A DNA stretch of 64,000 nt from Rheinheimera sp. EpRS3. Its GTDB lineage: Bacteria > Pseudomonadota > Gammaproteobacteria > Enterobacterales > Alteromonadaceae. The number at the start of each line of letters is the position of its first letter. The first letter of the stretch is position 1. Positions 20,244-29,151 of the stretch are shown piece by piece. A program made the translations under genes and the position numbers. Location: NCBI RefSeq assembly GCF_001513785.1, contig NZ_LNQS01000008.1, positions 796,322 through 860,321 of the forward strand. Direction: 5' to 3'. The notes beneath the pieces were generated by a model. The model was not told where the DNA came from, did no database searches, and worked only from the letters and a program-made list of their open reading frames with translations.

Positions 20244-21221
20244 TTGTCACCTTTGCTACTCGCTATTACTTTTGTCATTGTTGGCCTCGTCCTGTTGTTG
20301 TGGAGTGCAGATCGTTTTGTTTTTGGCGCTTCGTCTTTAGCCCGCTCAGCTGGTATATCGCCGATGATAATAGGCCTGACGATAGTGGCCATGGGATCCT
20401 CCGCTCCGGAAATGCTGGTTTCGGCTAATGCGGCGTGGCAAGGTCGCCTCGACACTTCTGTCGGTAATGCACTGGGTTCAAATATCACTAATATTTTACT
20501 GGTTATCGGTGCCGCTGCACTGTTAAAACCTATAGCTGTCTCTTCGCTTACGTTAAAGCGTGAATATCCGCTCGTGCTGCTGTGTACCCTGCTGGGTTAT
20601 TACTTTATTTCCGATAACTACTTAAGCCGTACCGAAGGTATTATGCTGTTGGTCGCCTTTACCGGCTTTTTGTGTTTAATGGTGTACTGGGGTAAAAACG
20701 CCAGCAGCGATGACCCTTTAATCAGTGAAATAAATAGTGAAATACCTGACTATGCGCCGCTGCCTAAAGCCTTGGTATGGGTGTTTATCGGGCTGGTCGT
20801 ATTACTGGCCAGTTCACAGCTGCTAGTGCATGGTGCGGTGACAATCGCCCGTTACGCCGGGATGAGTGATTTGGTAATAGGCCTGACCATTATTGCTATA
20901 GGCACTAGTTTGCCTGAATTAGCTGCCAGTATTATTGGCATTCTTAAAGGCGAGGATGACCTGGCGCTGGGCAATATTATTGGCTCGAATATCTTTAATA
21001 TTCTGGCCGTAATGGGGCTGGGTGCCGTGATCCATCCATCAATACTGGACCCGATGGCCGGCAGCCGTGACAGCTACGTTATGATAGGCGCCACCCTGCT
21101 TATGCTGGTAATGTCATTTCGTTTTGGCCGTATCCGCCGGATCAATCGCATTGAAGGTTTGTTGCTGCTGGCAGGTTTTGTGGGCTATCAGTACCTGCTG
21201 TTTACCACTATATTGGCGTGA
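20244..21221 (+). CDS. yrbG: Calcium/sodium antiporter family protein YrbG
   Basis: A CaCA-superfamily cation exchanger of 325 residues with about ten membrane segments in two inverted halves. Each half has the ion-binding alpha repeat: MGSSAPEMLVS in the first and IGTSLPELAAS in the second. The start is TTG at 20244, with AGGGAAC 7-13 bases upstream. It heads the kds-lpt operon as in E. coli. The physiological ion is not established for YrbG. Confidence 0.92.
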   Translation: MSPLLLAITFVIVGLVLLLWSADRFVFGASSLARSAGISPMIIGLTIVAMGSSAPEMLVSANAAWQGRLDTSVGNALGSNITNILLVIGAAALLKPIAVSSLTLKREYPLVLLCTLLGYYFISDNYLSRTEGIMLLVAFTGFLCLMVYWGKNASSDDPLISEINSEIPDYAPLPKALVWVFIGLVVLLASSQLLVHGAVTIARYAGMSDLVIGLTIIAIGTSLPELAASIIGILKGEDDLALGNIIGSNIFNILAVMGLGAVIHPSILDPMAGSRDSYVMIGATLLMLVMSFRFGRIRRINRIEGLLLLAGFVGYQYLLFTTILA

Positions 21222-21231
21222 TGGAAGCAAT

Positions 21232-22200
21232 ATGAGCACCGATTTTCGTATCAGGGCCGCCGAAGTTCTCAAAATTGAAGCAGCCGCTGTTGAGCAACTA
21301 CAACAATATCTGAACGCTGATTTTAACCTGGCATGCCAGCTTATTTTTGACAGCAAAGGCAAAACCATCGTATCCGGTATGGGTAAGTCAGGCCATATTG
21401 GCAGCAAAATTGCTGCAACACTGGCATCTACCGGCACGCCGGCGTTTTTTGTCCACCCGGGAGAAGCCAGTCATGGCGATTTGGGGATGCTGTCGGTTGA
21501 GGATGTCGTGATCGCCATTTCTAATTCCGGTGAAACAGCAGAAATACTGACCATTATTCCGGTAATAAAGCGCCTGGGTATTAAATTGATAGCCATGACG
21601 GGGAACCCTGCGTCAACACTGGCGAAGCTGGCTGATGCTCACTTATGTGTTAAGGTAGAACAGGAGGCCTGTCCGCTGGGCCTGGCACCTACGGCAAGCA
21701 CCACCGCCACCCTTGCTATGGGTGATGCACTGGCCGTGGCACTGCTTGATGCCAGAGGCTTTTCGGCTGATGATTTTGCGCTATCGCATCCTGGCGGCAG
21801 TTTGGGCCGTAAACTACTGCTGCGACTGGAAGACATTATGCATCGCTCAGAGCAGGTGCCGGTGGTGCCACAAACCGCTTCGATTAAAGATGCCTTGCTG
21901 GAAATCTCCAAAAAAGGCTTAGGCATGACCGCAGTAGTAGATGAGCAAGGCCGGATGGCGGGCATTTTTACCGATGGTGACCTGCGCCGTATTTTAGATC
22001 AACGTTATGACATTCACACTAATTTGATTGCAGAAGTTATGACACGCAAATGCATCACTGCCAATGCTCAGATGCTGGCAGCAGAAGCGCTGCAAATTAT
22101 GCAACAGAAGAAGATTAATGGCCTGATTGTGGTTGATGATACACAAGTGCCAATTGGCGCAATGAATATGCACGATTTGCTACGTGCCGGAGTATTGTAG
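21232..22200 (+). CDS. kdsD: D-arabinose 5-phosphate isomerase
   Basis: Interconverts ribulose 5-phosphate and arabinose 5-phosphate, the first step of Kdo synthesis for LPS. A SIS domain (about residues 35-175; GMGKSGHIGSKIAATLASTG, AISNSGETAEI) is followed by two CBS motifs (about 205-320). The start MSTDFRIRAA at 21232, 10 bases after the yrbG stop and behind GGAAG, is the right one; an open reading further upstream lies within yrbG. Confidence 0.95.
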   Translation: MSTDFRIRAAEVLKIEAAAVEQLQQYLNADFNLACQLIFDSKGKTIVSGMGKSGHIGSKIAATLASTGTPAFFVHPGEASHGDLGMLSVEDVVIAISNSGETAEILTIIPVIKRLGIKLIAMTGNPASTLAKLADAHLCVKVEQEACPLGLAPTASTTATLAMGDALAVALLDARGFSADDFALSHPGGSLGRKLLLRLEDIMHRSEQVPVVPQTASIKDALLEISKKGLGMTAVVDEQGRMAGIFTDGDLRRILDQRYDIHTNLIAEVMTRKCITANAQMLAAEALQIMQQKKINGLIVVDDTQVPIGAMNMHDLLRAGVL

Positions 22201-22201
22201 A

Positions 22202-22756
22202 ATGTCATTGTTTAATACGCTGTATCAGCCGGTATCTGACAGTATTATCCATAAAGCCAGAGCCATAAAACTGCTGATCTGCGATGTTGACGGCGTGTTT
22301 TCTGATGGCCGTATCTATTTGGGTAATCAGGGCGAAGAATTAAAAGCCTTTCACACGCGCGACGGCTACGGCGTTAAAGCATTGCGTCAGGCCAAAGTAG
22401 AAGTAGCAGTAATTACCGGTCGCAACTCAGCCATAGTGCAACAACGTATGACTGCCCTGACCGTGCCCTTTATCTATCAGGGCCAGGAAAATAAACTGGC
22501 CGCTTTTGCTGATCTGCAGCAGCAACTGCAACTAACTCCCGAACAGATTGCCTATATAGGTGACGACCTGCCTGATTGGGCGGTCATGCAACATTGTGGT
22601 TTATCAGTGGCCGTTAAAGATGCGCATCCATACCTGCGTCAGCATGCAAATTACATTACGGCCATGGCCGGTGGTTTTGGTGCCGTGCGTGAAATCTGCG
22701 ATTTAATACTGATAAGCCAGCAGCACTTTGGCCTTTTTGACGGTAGCAGTTCATGA
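22202..22756 (+). CDS. kdsC: Kdo-8-phosphate phosphatase
   Basis: HAD-family phosphatase that releases Kdo from Kdo 8-phosphate. The 184-residue protein has the catalytic DVDGVFSDG motif near residue 29, a Thr in the second HAD motif (AVITGRNS) and GDDLPDW as the Mg-binding motif. The start MSLFNTLYQP at 22202 is one base after the kdsD stop. Followed by lptC with a 4-base overlap. Confidence 0.95.
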   Translation: MSLFNTLYQPVSDSIIHKARAIKLLICDVDGVFSDGRIYLGNQGEELKAFHTRDGYGVKALRQAKVEVAVITGRNSAIVQQRMTALTVPFIYQGQENKLAAFADLQQQLQLTPEQIAYIGDDLPDWAVMQHCGLSVAVKDAHPYLRQHANYITAMAGGFGAVREICDLILISQQHFGLFDGSSS

Positions 22757-23307
22757 GAAAGTTGCTTGTTTTACTGGTGCTTATATTAACAGGCACCGCT
22801 GCCTATTTGTGGTTTGAGCCTGAAGATAACCCGGATGCGCTGCAAACCGATCAGGAGTTATTACCCGATTATGTGGCAGACAACATTACCCGTACCTTGT
22901 ATAACGAAGCCGGTTACCGCGCCGATTCTGTCACGGCAGTGCGGCTGGAGCACTTTGAATTACTGGGGTTTACCCAGTTTGAACAACCGGTGTATACGCT
23001 ATTTAATGAAGAGTTTCAGCCCAGTTGGAAAGCCAGCAGTAAATACGCTATCTGGTTCCCACAGGATAAAATCATTCTTGAGCAACAGGTCGTTATTGAA
23101 AGTTTACTGCAAAATGAGCTGGTTGAGCGCATAGAAACAGATACACTGGAGATGTTATTTCCTGATAACAGGTTGCAAAACAACCAACCAGTCTACATTC
23201 AGGGTAAAGGGTTTTACATTGAAGGCATTGGTTTGCAGGCAGATTTAACCGAAAAAACACTGCAATTAGTCCAACATCAGAAAACGGTATATCGTAATGA
23301 AGATTAA
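22753..23307 (+). CDS. lptC: LPS export protein LptC
   Basis: Bitopic inner-membrane protein that receives LPS from LptB2FG and hands it to LptA. The 184 residues have one N-terminal membrane helix (about 3-19) and a beta-jellyroll periplasmic domain with PDYVADNITRTLYNEAGY typical of the family. It overlaps kdsC by 4 bases and lptA by 11. Confidence 0.92.
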   Translation: MRKLLVLLVLILTGTAAYLWFEPEDNPDALQTDQELLPDYVADNITRTLYNEAGYRADSVTAVRLEHFELLGFTQFEQPVYTLFNEEFQPSWKASSKYAIWFPQDKIILEQQVVIESLLQNELVERIETDTLEMLFPDNRLQNNQPVYIQGKGFYIEGIGLQADLTEKTLQLVQHQKTVYRNED

Positions 23308-23788
23308 CATAATTCCGGCTGTAGCCCTGCTGCTGTGCAGCTTATCTGTGCAGGCAAATCAACCTGACTACACCCAGCAAATTCAGATAGATGCTGATAA
23401 TTTATCTTCAGTCAAAGAAAACGTACTCACTTACCGTAACAATGTTGTGGTTACCCAGGGCTCGCTGCAGCTAAAGGCTGATCAGCTGGAAATTAATGCC
23501 ACTGCCGGTAAAGGTAATGAAGTTTATATCGCCACTGGCAACCCTGTTACCTATTCTCAACTGCTGGCCGACGGCCAGCAGGTTACCGCCCAGGCGAAAG
23601 AAATGCGCTATGAGCCATCAAACCGCACCCTGACATTCAGCGGCGAAGCAGAGTTGGCGCAAAGTGGCAGTGTGGTAAAGGCATCAACCATTCGCTATAA
23701 CGTAGAAAAGCAGGAACTGAGCGCCGAGAGTGACGAATCAAAACGCGTGACAACCATTTTCACGCCAGAGGAAAAAAACAACCCATGA
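23297..23788 (+). CDS. lptA: Periplasmic LPS transport protein LptA
   Basis: Forms the periplasmic bridge of stacked beta-jellyrolls that carries LPS to LptD. The 163 residues have a signal peptide (1-20, ending VQA). Typical OstA-domain features follow: [37 protein letters not shown], split across strands. Coupled to lptC and, by a 4-base overlap, to lptB. Confidence 0.94.
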   Translation: MKINIIPAVALLLCSLSVQANQPDYTQQIQIDADNLSSVKENVLTYRNNVVVTQGSLQLKADQLEINATAGKGNEVYIATGNPVTYSQLLADGQQVTAQAKEMRYEPSNRTLTFSGEAELAQSGSVVKASTIRYNVEKQELSAESDESKRVTTIFTPEEKNNP

Positions 23789-24507
23789 AGCTAGTCGCGT
23801 CGCATCTGGCCAAAAGTTACAAAGGCCGGCAGGTGGTTAAAGATGTCAGCCTTGAAGTTAATGCGGGGCAGATTGTTGGGTTACTGGGGCCAAATGGCGC
23901 AGGCAAAACCACCACTTTTTATATGATTGTCGGTCTGGTGCCATCAGACAAGGGCCATATCACTCTGGGTAACAAAGATATCACCTTCGACCCTATTCAT
24001 ACCCGCGCGCGCCAGGGTATAGGCTATTTGCCACAGGAAAGTTCTATTTTTCGTAAGCTGACAGTACACGACAACCTGTTAGCCATTTTGCAAACCCGAA
24101 AAGACCTCAGCCGCAGTAAACGTGAAGAAATAGCAGATGACTTATTGGAAGAGTTTCATATCGGCCATATAAAACATAGCCTGGGTATGAGTTTATCCGG
24201 CGGTGAGCGGCGCAGGGTAGAAATCGCCAGGGCGCTGGCGGCTAATCCGGCGTTTATTTTACTGGATGAACCTTTTGCTGGTGTTGACCCCATTTCAGTG
24301 CTTGATATTAAAAAAATTATCCAGCATTTAGGTCAGCGTGGTATCGGTGTATTAATTACCGACCACAATGTGCGTGAAACGCTTGATGTGTGTGAAGTTG
24401 CTTACATTGTCAGCCATGGTGAGCTGATAGCCTCCGGGCCACCACAACAGGTTCTGGCAGATCAGAAGGTACGCGATGTATACCTGGGTGAGCAATTCAG
24501 GCTATAG
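23785..24507 (+). CDS. lptB: LPS transport ATPase LptB
   Basis: ATPase of the LptB2FG exporter. The 240 residues show Walker [10 protein letters not shown] (about 37-45), Q-loop LPQESSIF, signature [14 protein letters not shown] and Walker [14 protein letters not shown], then the H-loop [10 protein letters not shown]. Overlaps lptA. Fifth gene of the kds-lpt unit and directly ahead of rpoN. Confidence 0.97.
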   Translation: MKLVASHLAKSYKGRQVVKDVSLEVNAGQIVGLLGPNGAGKTTTFYMIVGLVPSDKGHITLGNKDITFDPIHTRARQGIGYLPQESSIFRKLTVHDNLLAILQTRKDLSRSKREEIADDLLEEFHIGHIKHSLGMSLSGGERRRVEIARALAANPAFILLDEPFAGVDPISVLDIKKIIQHLGQRGIGVLITDHNVRETLDVCEVAYIVSHGELIASGPPQQVLADQKVRDVYLGEQFRL

Positions 24508-24555
24508 TTAGCAAAAATAATAACAGCGTATCATTCAGGAGAACGGTAGAAGTAC

Positions 24556-26037
24556 ATGAAACCCTCTTTGCAACTTCGCTTAGGACAGCAGCTAACCATG
24601 ACGCCACAGTTGCAGCAGGCTATACGCCTGTTACAGCTGTCGACAATTGAGTTGCAACAGGAAATTCAGGAAGCACTGGACGCCAACCCATTACTTGAAG
24701 CTGAAGACGACTTTGACAGCTTCCCGGAGGCAGCAACCCAGGCTGAACGGAATGATTATGCAGATACTGCTGAAACCCAGGCAACTGACGACAATTATGA
24801 GCCCGCTGAACCCGATACCAGTGAGGCAATGACTGAACAAAACATTCAGGAAGATTTGCCACTGGATAATAACTGGGATGACTTAGTCAGCGCAGCGCCG
24901 GTCAGTGCGGGGAATGGTGCCGACGAAGACTACGTTTATCAGGGCGAAACCTCTGAAACCCTGCAAGACTACCTGCGCTGGCAAATGCAGCTGACGCCGT
25001 TTTCAGATACTGACCGCGTTATTGCCGAAATTATTATTGAAGCTATTGATCCCAATGGTCTGCTGACCATCAGCTGCGACGATATTCTTGAATCGCTCGG
25101 CATGGACGATATTGAAGCCGACGAAGTTGAAGCAGTAATAAAACGTATTCAGCTGTTTGATCCCGTGGGTGTGGCCGCCCGCTCAGTACAGGAATGTCTG
25201 CTGGTGCAGTTACGCCAATTCGACCCTGCTACACCTTATCTGGCCGATGCACAAAAGCTGATCCGCGATCATACTGAATTTTTAGCCAATCGCGACTTTC
25301 GTTCTTTGATGCGTGTGACTAAACTCAAAGAGGATGAGTTAAAAGAAGTCATGCAGTTAATTCATAGCCTGAACCCAAGGCCAGGTGCAGACGTTATCCG
25401 GGAAGAGCAGCAATATGTCATACCCGATGTCAGTGTACAAAAAGTAAAAGGCCGCTGGCAGGTGGAATTAAACCCCGATGCTATGCCAAAAGTACGTATT
25501 AATCAGCAATATGCAGCGATGTCCAGAACAGCTAAAAGCAGTGCAGATACACAGTTTATCCGCTCTCATCTGCAGGAAGCTAAGTGGTTTTTAAAAAGTC
25601 TGGAAAGCCGTAATGAAACGTTACTGAAAGTGGCCAACTGCATAGTTCAGCAGCAACAAGCCTTTTTTGAACATGGTGAAGAAGCCATGAAACCTATGGT
25701 ACTGAATGACGTAGCAGAGATGGTAGGCATGCACGAATCCACCATTTCACGTGTTACTACACAGAAGTATATGCATACACCGCGAGGTATATTTGAACTT
25801 AAGTTCTTCTTCTCAAGTCATGTTAGTACAGAGAGTGGTGGAGAGTGCTCATCCACTGCTATCCGCGCCTTTATAAAAAAATTAGTGGCGGCGGAGAATC
25901 CGGCCAAACCGCTTAGTGACAGTAAAATGGCTGATATTCTGCTTGAGCAAGGCATAAACGTAGCGCGGCGCACTATTGCCAAGTATCGTGAATCTTTGTT
26001 TATTCCGCCGTCAAATCAACGCAAGACCTTGATGTAA
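24556..26037 (+). CDS. rpoN: RNA polymerase sigma-54 factor
   Basis: Alternative sigma factor needing enhancer-binding ATPases, used for nitrogen, motility and other genes. The 493 residues begin with the Gln-rich activator-interacting region ([20 protein letters not shown]). An acidic linker (about 60-120), the core-binding domain, an HTH ([14 protein letters not shown]) and the C-terminal RpoN box [10 protein letters not shown] follow. Its place between lptB and hpf is conserved. Confidence 0.97.
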   Translation: MKPSLQLRLGQQLTMTPQLQQAIRLLQLSTIELQQEIQEALDANPLLEAEDDFDSFPEAATQAERNDYADTAETQATDDNYEPAEPDTSEAMTEQNIQEDLPLDNNWDDLVSAAPVSAGNGADEDYVYQGETSETLQDYLRWQMQLTPFSDTDRVIAEIIIEAIDPNGLLTISCDDILESLGMDDIEADEVEAVIKRIQLFDPVGVAARSVQECLLVQLRQFDPATPYLADAQKLIRDHTEFLANRDFRSLMRVTKLKEDELKEVMQLIHSLNPRPGADVIREEQQYVIPDVSVQKVKGRWQVELNPDAMPKVRINQQYAAMSRTAKSSADTQFIRSHLQEAKWFLKSLESRNETLLKVANCIVQQQQAFFEHGEEAMKPMVLNDVAEMVGMHESTISRVTTQKYMHTPRGIFELKFFFSSHVSTESGGECSSTAIRAFIKKLVAAENPAKPLSDSKMADILLEQGINVARRTIAKYRESLFIPPSNQRKTLM

Positions 26038-26057
26038 GTCAGCCTAAAAGAAGGAAT

Positions 26058-26351
26058 ATGTCTATGCAAATCAATCTAACTGGTCGCCATGTTGAAATCA
26101 CAACTGCATTAAAAGAATACGTTGACAGCAAATTTGCTAAACTGGAACGCCATTTTGATCATATAAATAATGTACATGTGATCCTAAACGTGGAAAAATT
26201 AAAGCAGATCGCAGAAGCTAAACTGCATTTGAATGGTGGTGAGGTATTTGCGGTTTCCGAAGACGAGAATATGTATGCGGCCATTGACCAGTTAATAGAC
26301 AAGCTGGATCGTCAGGTAATTAAACACAAAGAGAAAATAGCCCGGCACTAA
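26058..26351 (+). CDS. hpf: Ribosome hibernation promoting factor
   Basis: Short-form HPF, 97 residues, that helps form inactive 100S ribosomes in stationary phase. The first strand (MQINLTGRHVEITTALKEYV) and the FAVSEDENMYAAIDQLIDKLDRQ helix are diagnostic. It lacks the C-terminal dimerisation domain of long HPFs, as expected in this group. Twenty bases past rpoN. Confidence 0.94.
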   Translation: MSMQINLTGRHVEITTALKEYVDSKFAKLERHFDHINNVHVILNVEKLKQIAEAKLHLNGGEVFAVSEDENMYAAIDQLIDKLDRQVIKHKEKIARH

Positions 26352-26358
26352 GTAAACT

Positions 26359-26832
26359 ATGATGAATTTAACCTCTATGCTGGCCGAGAACTGCACTAAA
26401 AGTGCAGTTCTTTTTAATAGCAAAAAACGTATTCTGGAATACATTGCCGAACTGGCGCATCAACAATTACCAGAGATGACCGAGTACGGCATTCTTGAAG
26501 CGTTAATGACGCGCGAGAAACTCGGTTCAACCGGTATTGGCGGTGGTATCGCTATCCCACATGGCAAATTAAAATGTGTCACTTCGCCTTTGCTGGTATT
26601 TGTGGTCAGTAAAGAAGCTATTCCGTTTGATGCTATTGATAACCAGCCGGTAGATATTTTCTGCGCCATTTTGATACCCGAGGCCCAGTGCCAGGCGCAT
26701 CTGAGCACCCTGGCTGGTATCGCAAAATTGCTCAGCCAAAAAGAGCTGACCAAAAAAATCCGTCATGCACAGACCAACCAGCAGTTATATCAGTTGCTCG
26801 TGCAGTACAGTGAGGCAGAAACGTCAAAATGA
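26359..26832 (+). CDS. ptsN: Nitrogen PTS EIIA protein
   Basis: Phosphoacceptor of the regulatory nitrogen PTS, which tunes K+ transport and other processes rather than carrying sugar. The 157 residues have the phosphorylated His in GGIAIPHGKLK (about 66). The ATG at 26362 (second Met) is an equally possible start. It overlaps rapZ by 4 bases. Confidence 0.95.
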   Translation: MMNLTSMLAENCTKSAVLFNSKKRILEYIAELAHQQLPEMTEYGILEALMTREKLGSTGIGGGIAIPHGKLKCVTSPLLVFVVSKEAIPFDAIDNQPVDIFCAILIPEAQCQAHLSTLAGIAKLLSQKELTKKIRHAQTNQQLYQLLVQYSEAETSK

Positions 26833-27689
26833 AGCTACTGGTAGTCAGCGGTCGTTCCGGTTCGGGTAAGTCTGTAGCCCTGCGTGTAATGGAAGATCTT
26901 GGCTACTATTGTGTTGATAATATTCCGGTCAATTTACTGCCTACGCTGGCCACTACAGTAATAGGCCAGTACGAACGTGTCGCTGTTAGCATTGACGTAC
27001 GTAACCTACCCAAAGACCCAGACGAATTAACCGAGATTTTGTCTTATCTGCCGAGAAAACTGGAACTAACCATTCTGTATCTGGATGCCGATCATGCCAG
27101 CCTGATTAAACGCTTCAGCGAAACACGCCGTTTGCACCCGCTGTCACATCAGGCCATGTCGCTTGATGAAGCTATTTCTGAAGAGCAGCAACTGCTGGAC
27201 CCTATCTCCAGCCGCGCCGACTTATACATTGATACCACTGAACTGAACGTGCATCAGTTAGCAGAGCAGCTACGTGAACGTATCTTAGGCCAGAAAACCG
27301 GCCGTCTGGTGATCCTGTTTGAATCATTCGGCTTTAAGTACGGTATACCCAAAGATGCCGATTTTGTCTTTGATGCACGCTTTTTGCCCAACCCGCACTG
27401 GGAGCCAGACCTGAAACCATTAACGGGGCTGGACCAACCGGTAAAAGACTATCTGGCGGCACAATCTGTGGTAGTAAAATACATCTGGCAAATTAACAGT
27501 TTTATCAGTACCTGGCTGCCACATCTTGAACGTAATAACCGCAGCTATTTAACCATTGCTATCGGCTGTACCGGCGGACAACACCGCTCAGTTTACATTG
27601 CCGAAAGCCTGACAGAGAGCTACCGCAGCCTGCGGGATGATGTTCAGGTAAGGCACCGTGAGTTGTTCAGACACGCAGCTAAGGGCTAA
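26829..27689 (+). CDS. rapZ: RNase adaptor RapZ
   Basis: Binds GlmZ/GlmY small RNAs and directs RNase E cleavage, controlling glmS in E. coli. The 286-residue protein has an N-terminal P-loop (VSGRSGSGKSVAL) and the conserved YYCVDNIPVNLLP. The C-terminal RNA-binding domain has ESFGFKYGIPKDADFVFDARFLPNP and CTGGQHRSVYIAE, shown here in separate pieces. Lies between ptsN and npr as in enterobacteria. Confidence 0.96.
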   Translation: MKLLVVSGRSGSGKSVALRVMEDLGYYCVDNIPVNLLPTLATTVIGQYERVAVSIDVRNLPKDPDELTEILSYLPRKLELTILYLDADHASLIKRFSETRRLHPLSHQAMSLDEAISEEQQLLDPISSRADLYIDTTELNVHQLAEQLRERILGQKTGRLVILFESFGFKYGIPKDADFVFDARFLPNPHWEPDLKPLTGLDQPVKDYLAAQSVVVKYIWQINSFISTWLPHLERNNRSYLTIAIGCTGGQHRSVYIAESLTESYRSLRDDVQVRHRELFRHAAKG

Positions 27690-27693
27690 AACC

Positions 27694-27966
27694 ATGAGCA
27701 AGTGCAGCGAATCCGTTACTATTGTCAATCAGCTGGGTTTGCATGCCCGGGCAGCCAGTAAGCTGGCACAACTGTGCCAGCAGTTTAGTGCCCGTATAGA
27801 GCTGGTACAGGAAGACAAAAGCGCTGATGCCAGCAGTGTTCTGGCATTATTGATGCTGGCCAGCAGTAAAGGTAAAACGCTGCAGGTATGTACCGAAGGT
27901 GTCGATGCGCAGCAAGCGCTGGACGCGGTGGTCAATTTGATCAAAAACGGTTTCGACGAAAACTAA
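27694..27966 (+). CDS. npr: Nitrogen PTS phosphocarrier NPr
   Basis: HPr-like phosphocarrier that passes phosphate from EI-Ntr to PtsN. The 90-residue protein has the phosphorylated His in NQLGLHARAASKLA (about 16). The start MSKCSESVTI at 27694, four bases after the rapZ stop, is chosen over an upstream in-frame Met inside rapZ. Last gene of the long yrbG-npr run. Confidence 0.94.
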   Translation: MSKCSESVTIVNQLGLHARAASKLAQLCQQFSARIELVQEDKSADASSVLALLMLASSKGKTLQVCTEGVDAQQALDAVVNLIKNGFDEN

Positions 27967-27986
27967 GCTGCTAAGGCAGCGGTTTT
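27967..27986 (+). terminator. Weak terminator after npr
   Basis: A 5-bp stem GCTGC/GCAGC with a TAAG loop is followed by GGTTTT right after the npr stop, and overlaps the mrpG stop of the convergent operon. It is short, so confidence is limited. Confidence 0.45.
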
Positions 27987-28342
27987 CTGTCATGTTGTTT
28001 CTGTTGTGCCGGGTGTATGCTATCTTTTCCTGTCGTTTTATCTACTGCCTTTAACTTATAGTGCAATGCTGTTTTTATCAGCATATGTGCACTAATAGGC
28101 GCGGTGATCAGTAAAAATATGGTGATCAGCAGTTCATGCACGCTGGTTTCACCATGGGTATAAAAAAAGAACATCGAGCCAAGCAATATACCGCCCATGC
28201 CAAGCGTAGTCGCCTTAGTAGGCCCATGTAAACGCATAAAAAAATCGGGCATCCGGGTCAGGCCAATAGAGCCTATCAGCACGAAACTGCCACCCAGTAA
28301 CAGGAAAAATGCGACTACCCACTCAATCCAGTATTCCATCAT
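27971..28342 (-). CDS. mrpG: Mrp Na+/H+ antiporter subunit G
   Basis: Small membrane subunit of the multi-subunit cation/proton antiporter. The 123 residues have three membrane helices and the family features FVLIGSIGLTRMPDFFMRLHGPTKATTLG and HMLIKTALHYKL, quoted in parts. Last gene of the operon, convergent with npr. Confidence 0.92.
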   Translation of the reverse strand: MMEYWIEWVVAFFLLLGGSFVLIGSIGLTRMPDFFMRLHGPTKATTLGMGGILLGSMFFFYTHGETSVHELLITIFLLITAPISAHMLIKTALHYKLKAVDKTTGKDSIHPAQQKQHDRKPLP

Positions 28343-28348
28343 GCTCTC

Positions 28349-28618
28349 CTATTCTATAATGTCGCCGCGCAGCAGAAACTTACACACAGCTACTGTGCTA
28401 ACAAAGCCCAGCATTGCTATTAGCAGCGCCGCTTCAAAATACAGCGGCGACTCCATCAACAAACCGTACAGAATAATCAGCGCGATGCTGTTAATGTACA
28501 TAGTATCCAGCGCAAGAATGCGATCCGGAATACTGGGGCCACGCAACAGGCGATACAGATTTAGCAACAACGCGATGCTGATCATGGCAAACACCAGCAT
28601 AATGACATTATCTAGCAT
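28349..28618 (-). CDS. mrpF: Mrp Na+/H+ antiporter subunit F
   Basis: An 89-residue membrane subunit with three helices. It shows the typical YRLLRGPSIPDRILALDTM and a C-terminal AVCKFLLRGDIIE. Overlaps mrpE by 7 bases. Confidence 0.92.
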   Translation of the reverse strand: MLDNVIMLVFAMISIALLLNLYRLLRGPSIPDRILALDTMYINSIALIILYGLLMESPLYFEAALLIAMLGFVSTVAVCKFLLRGDIIE

Positions 28619-29151
28619 TGAAAAATCTCCTTTAAAGGCGCTTCGTAGCGCTGTTTAATGTCATTAATCAGCTCTGCCTCGGTACCAGACAGGTTTAATA
28701 CATGAATTAATAACCAGCGCTGTGGCATCGGCTCGCCCGGTTGTAAACTGTCTTTGCTCGGATAAATTTCAGCGCTGACGGTACCGGGTGTCATCGACAC
28801 AGTACTGGCCAGAATAGTAATTGGCAGCTCGTGTTGTAAATCCAGCGGCACTTTCACAAAAGCCGGTTTTAATCGTGTTCTTGGCCCCAGAATCAGCAAT
28901 GCTACCTGAGCATTTGCTGTGACAATATCGGCCAGCACCCGCAGTATATAGCGCAGCCCCAACAAAGGGTGCTCTATTAATGGTTGCGGATCACGGAACC
29001 TAAGTGTAAAAAGCGGAATAACTACGGCCAGTATAACGGCAAAAAACAGGTGCACCGGCGCTATACTCTGGCTTAACAGCAGCCAGACAATAAACAGTAA
29101 AACGCTACGATAAGGTGTTGGTAGCCAGCGATATTTAGGCTCAAATCTCAT
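28612..29151 (-). CDS. mrpE: Mrp Na+/H+ antiporter subunit E
   Basis: A 179-residue subunit with N-terminal membrane helices and a cytoplasmic tail. The conserved stretch ILASTVSMTPGTVSAEI and the LLIHVLNLSG segment identify it. It overlaps mrpD by 4 bases. Confidence 0.92.
   Translation of the reverse strand: MRFEPKYRWLPTPYRSVLLFIVWLLLSQSIAPVHLFFAVILAVVIPLFTLRFRDPQPLIEHPLLGLRYILRVLADIVTANAQVALLILGPRTRLKPAFVKVPLDLQHELPITILASTVSMTPGTVSAEIYPSKDSLQPGEPMPQRWLLIHVLNLSGTEAELINDIKQRYEAPLKEIFQC

Noticed and set aside
28197..28658. Plus-strand open frame over mrpG/mrpF
   Set aside because: It lies antisense to two well-conserved membrane subunits and its product has no recognisable features.
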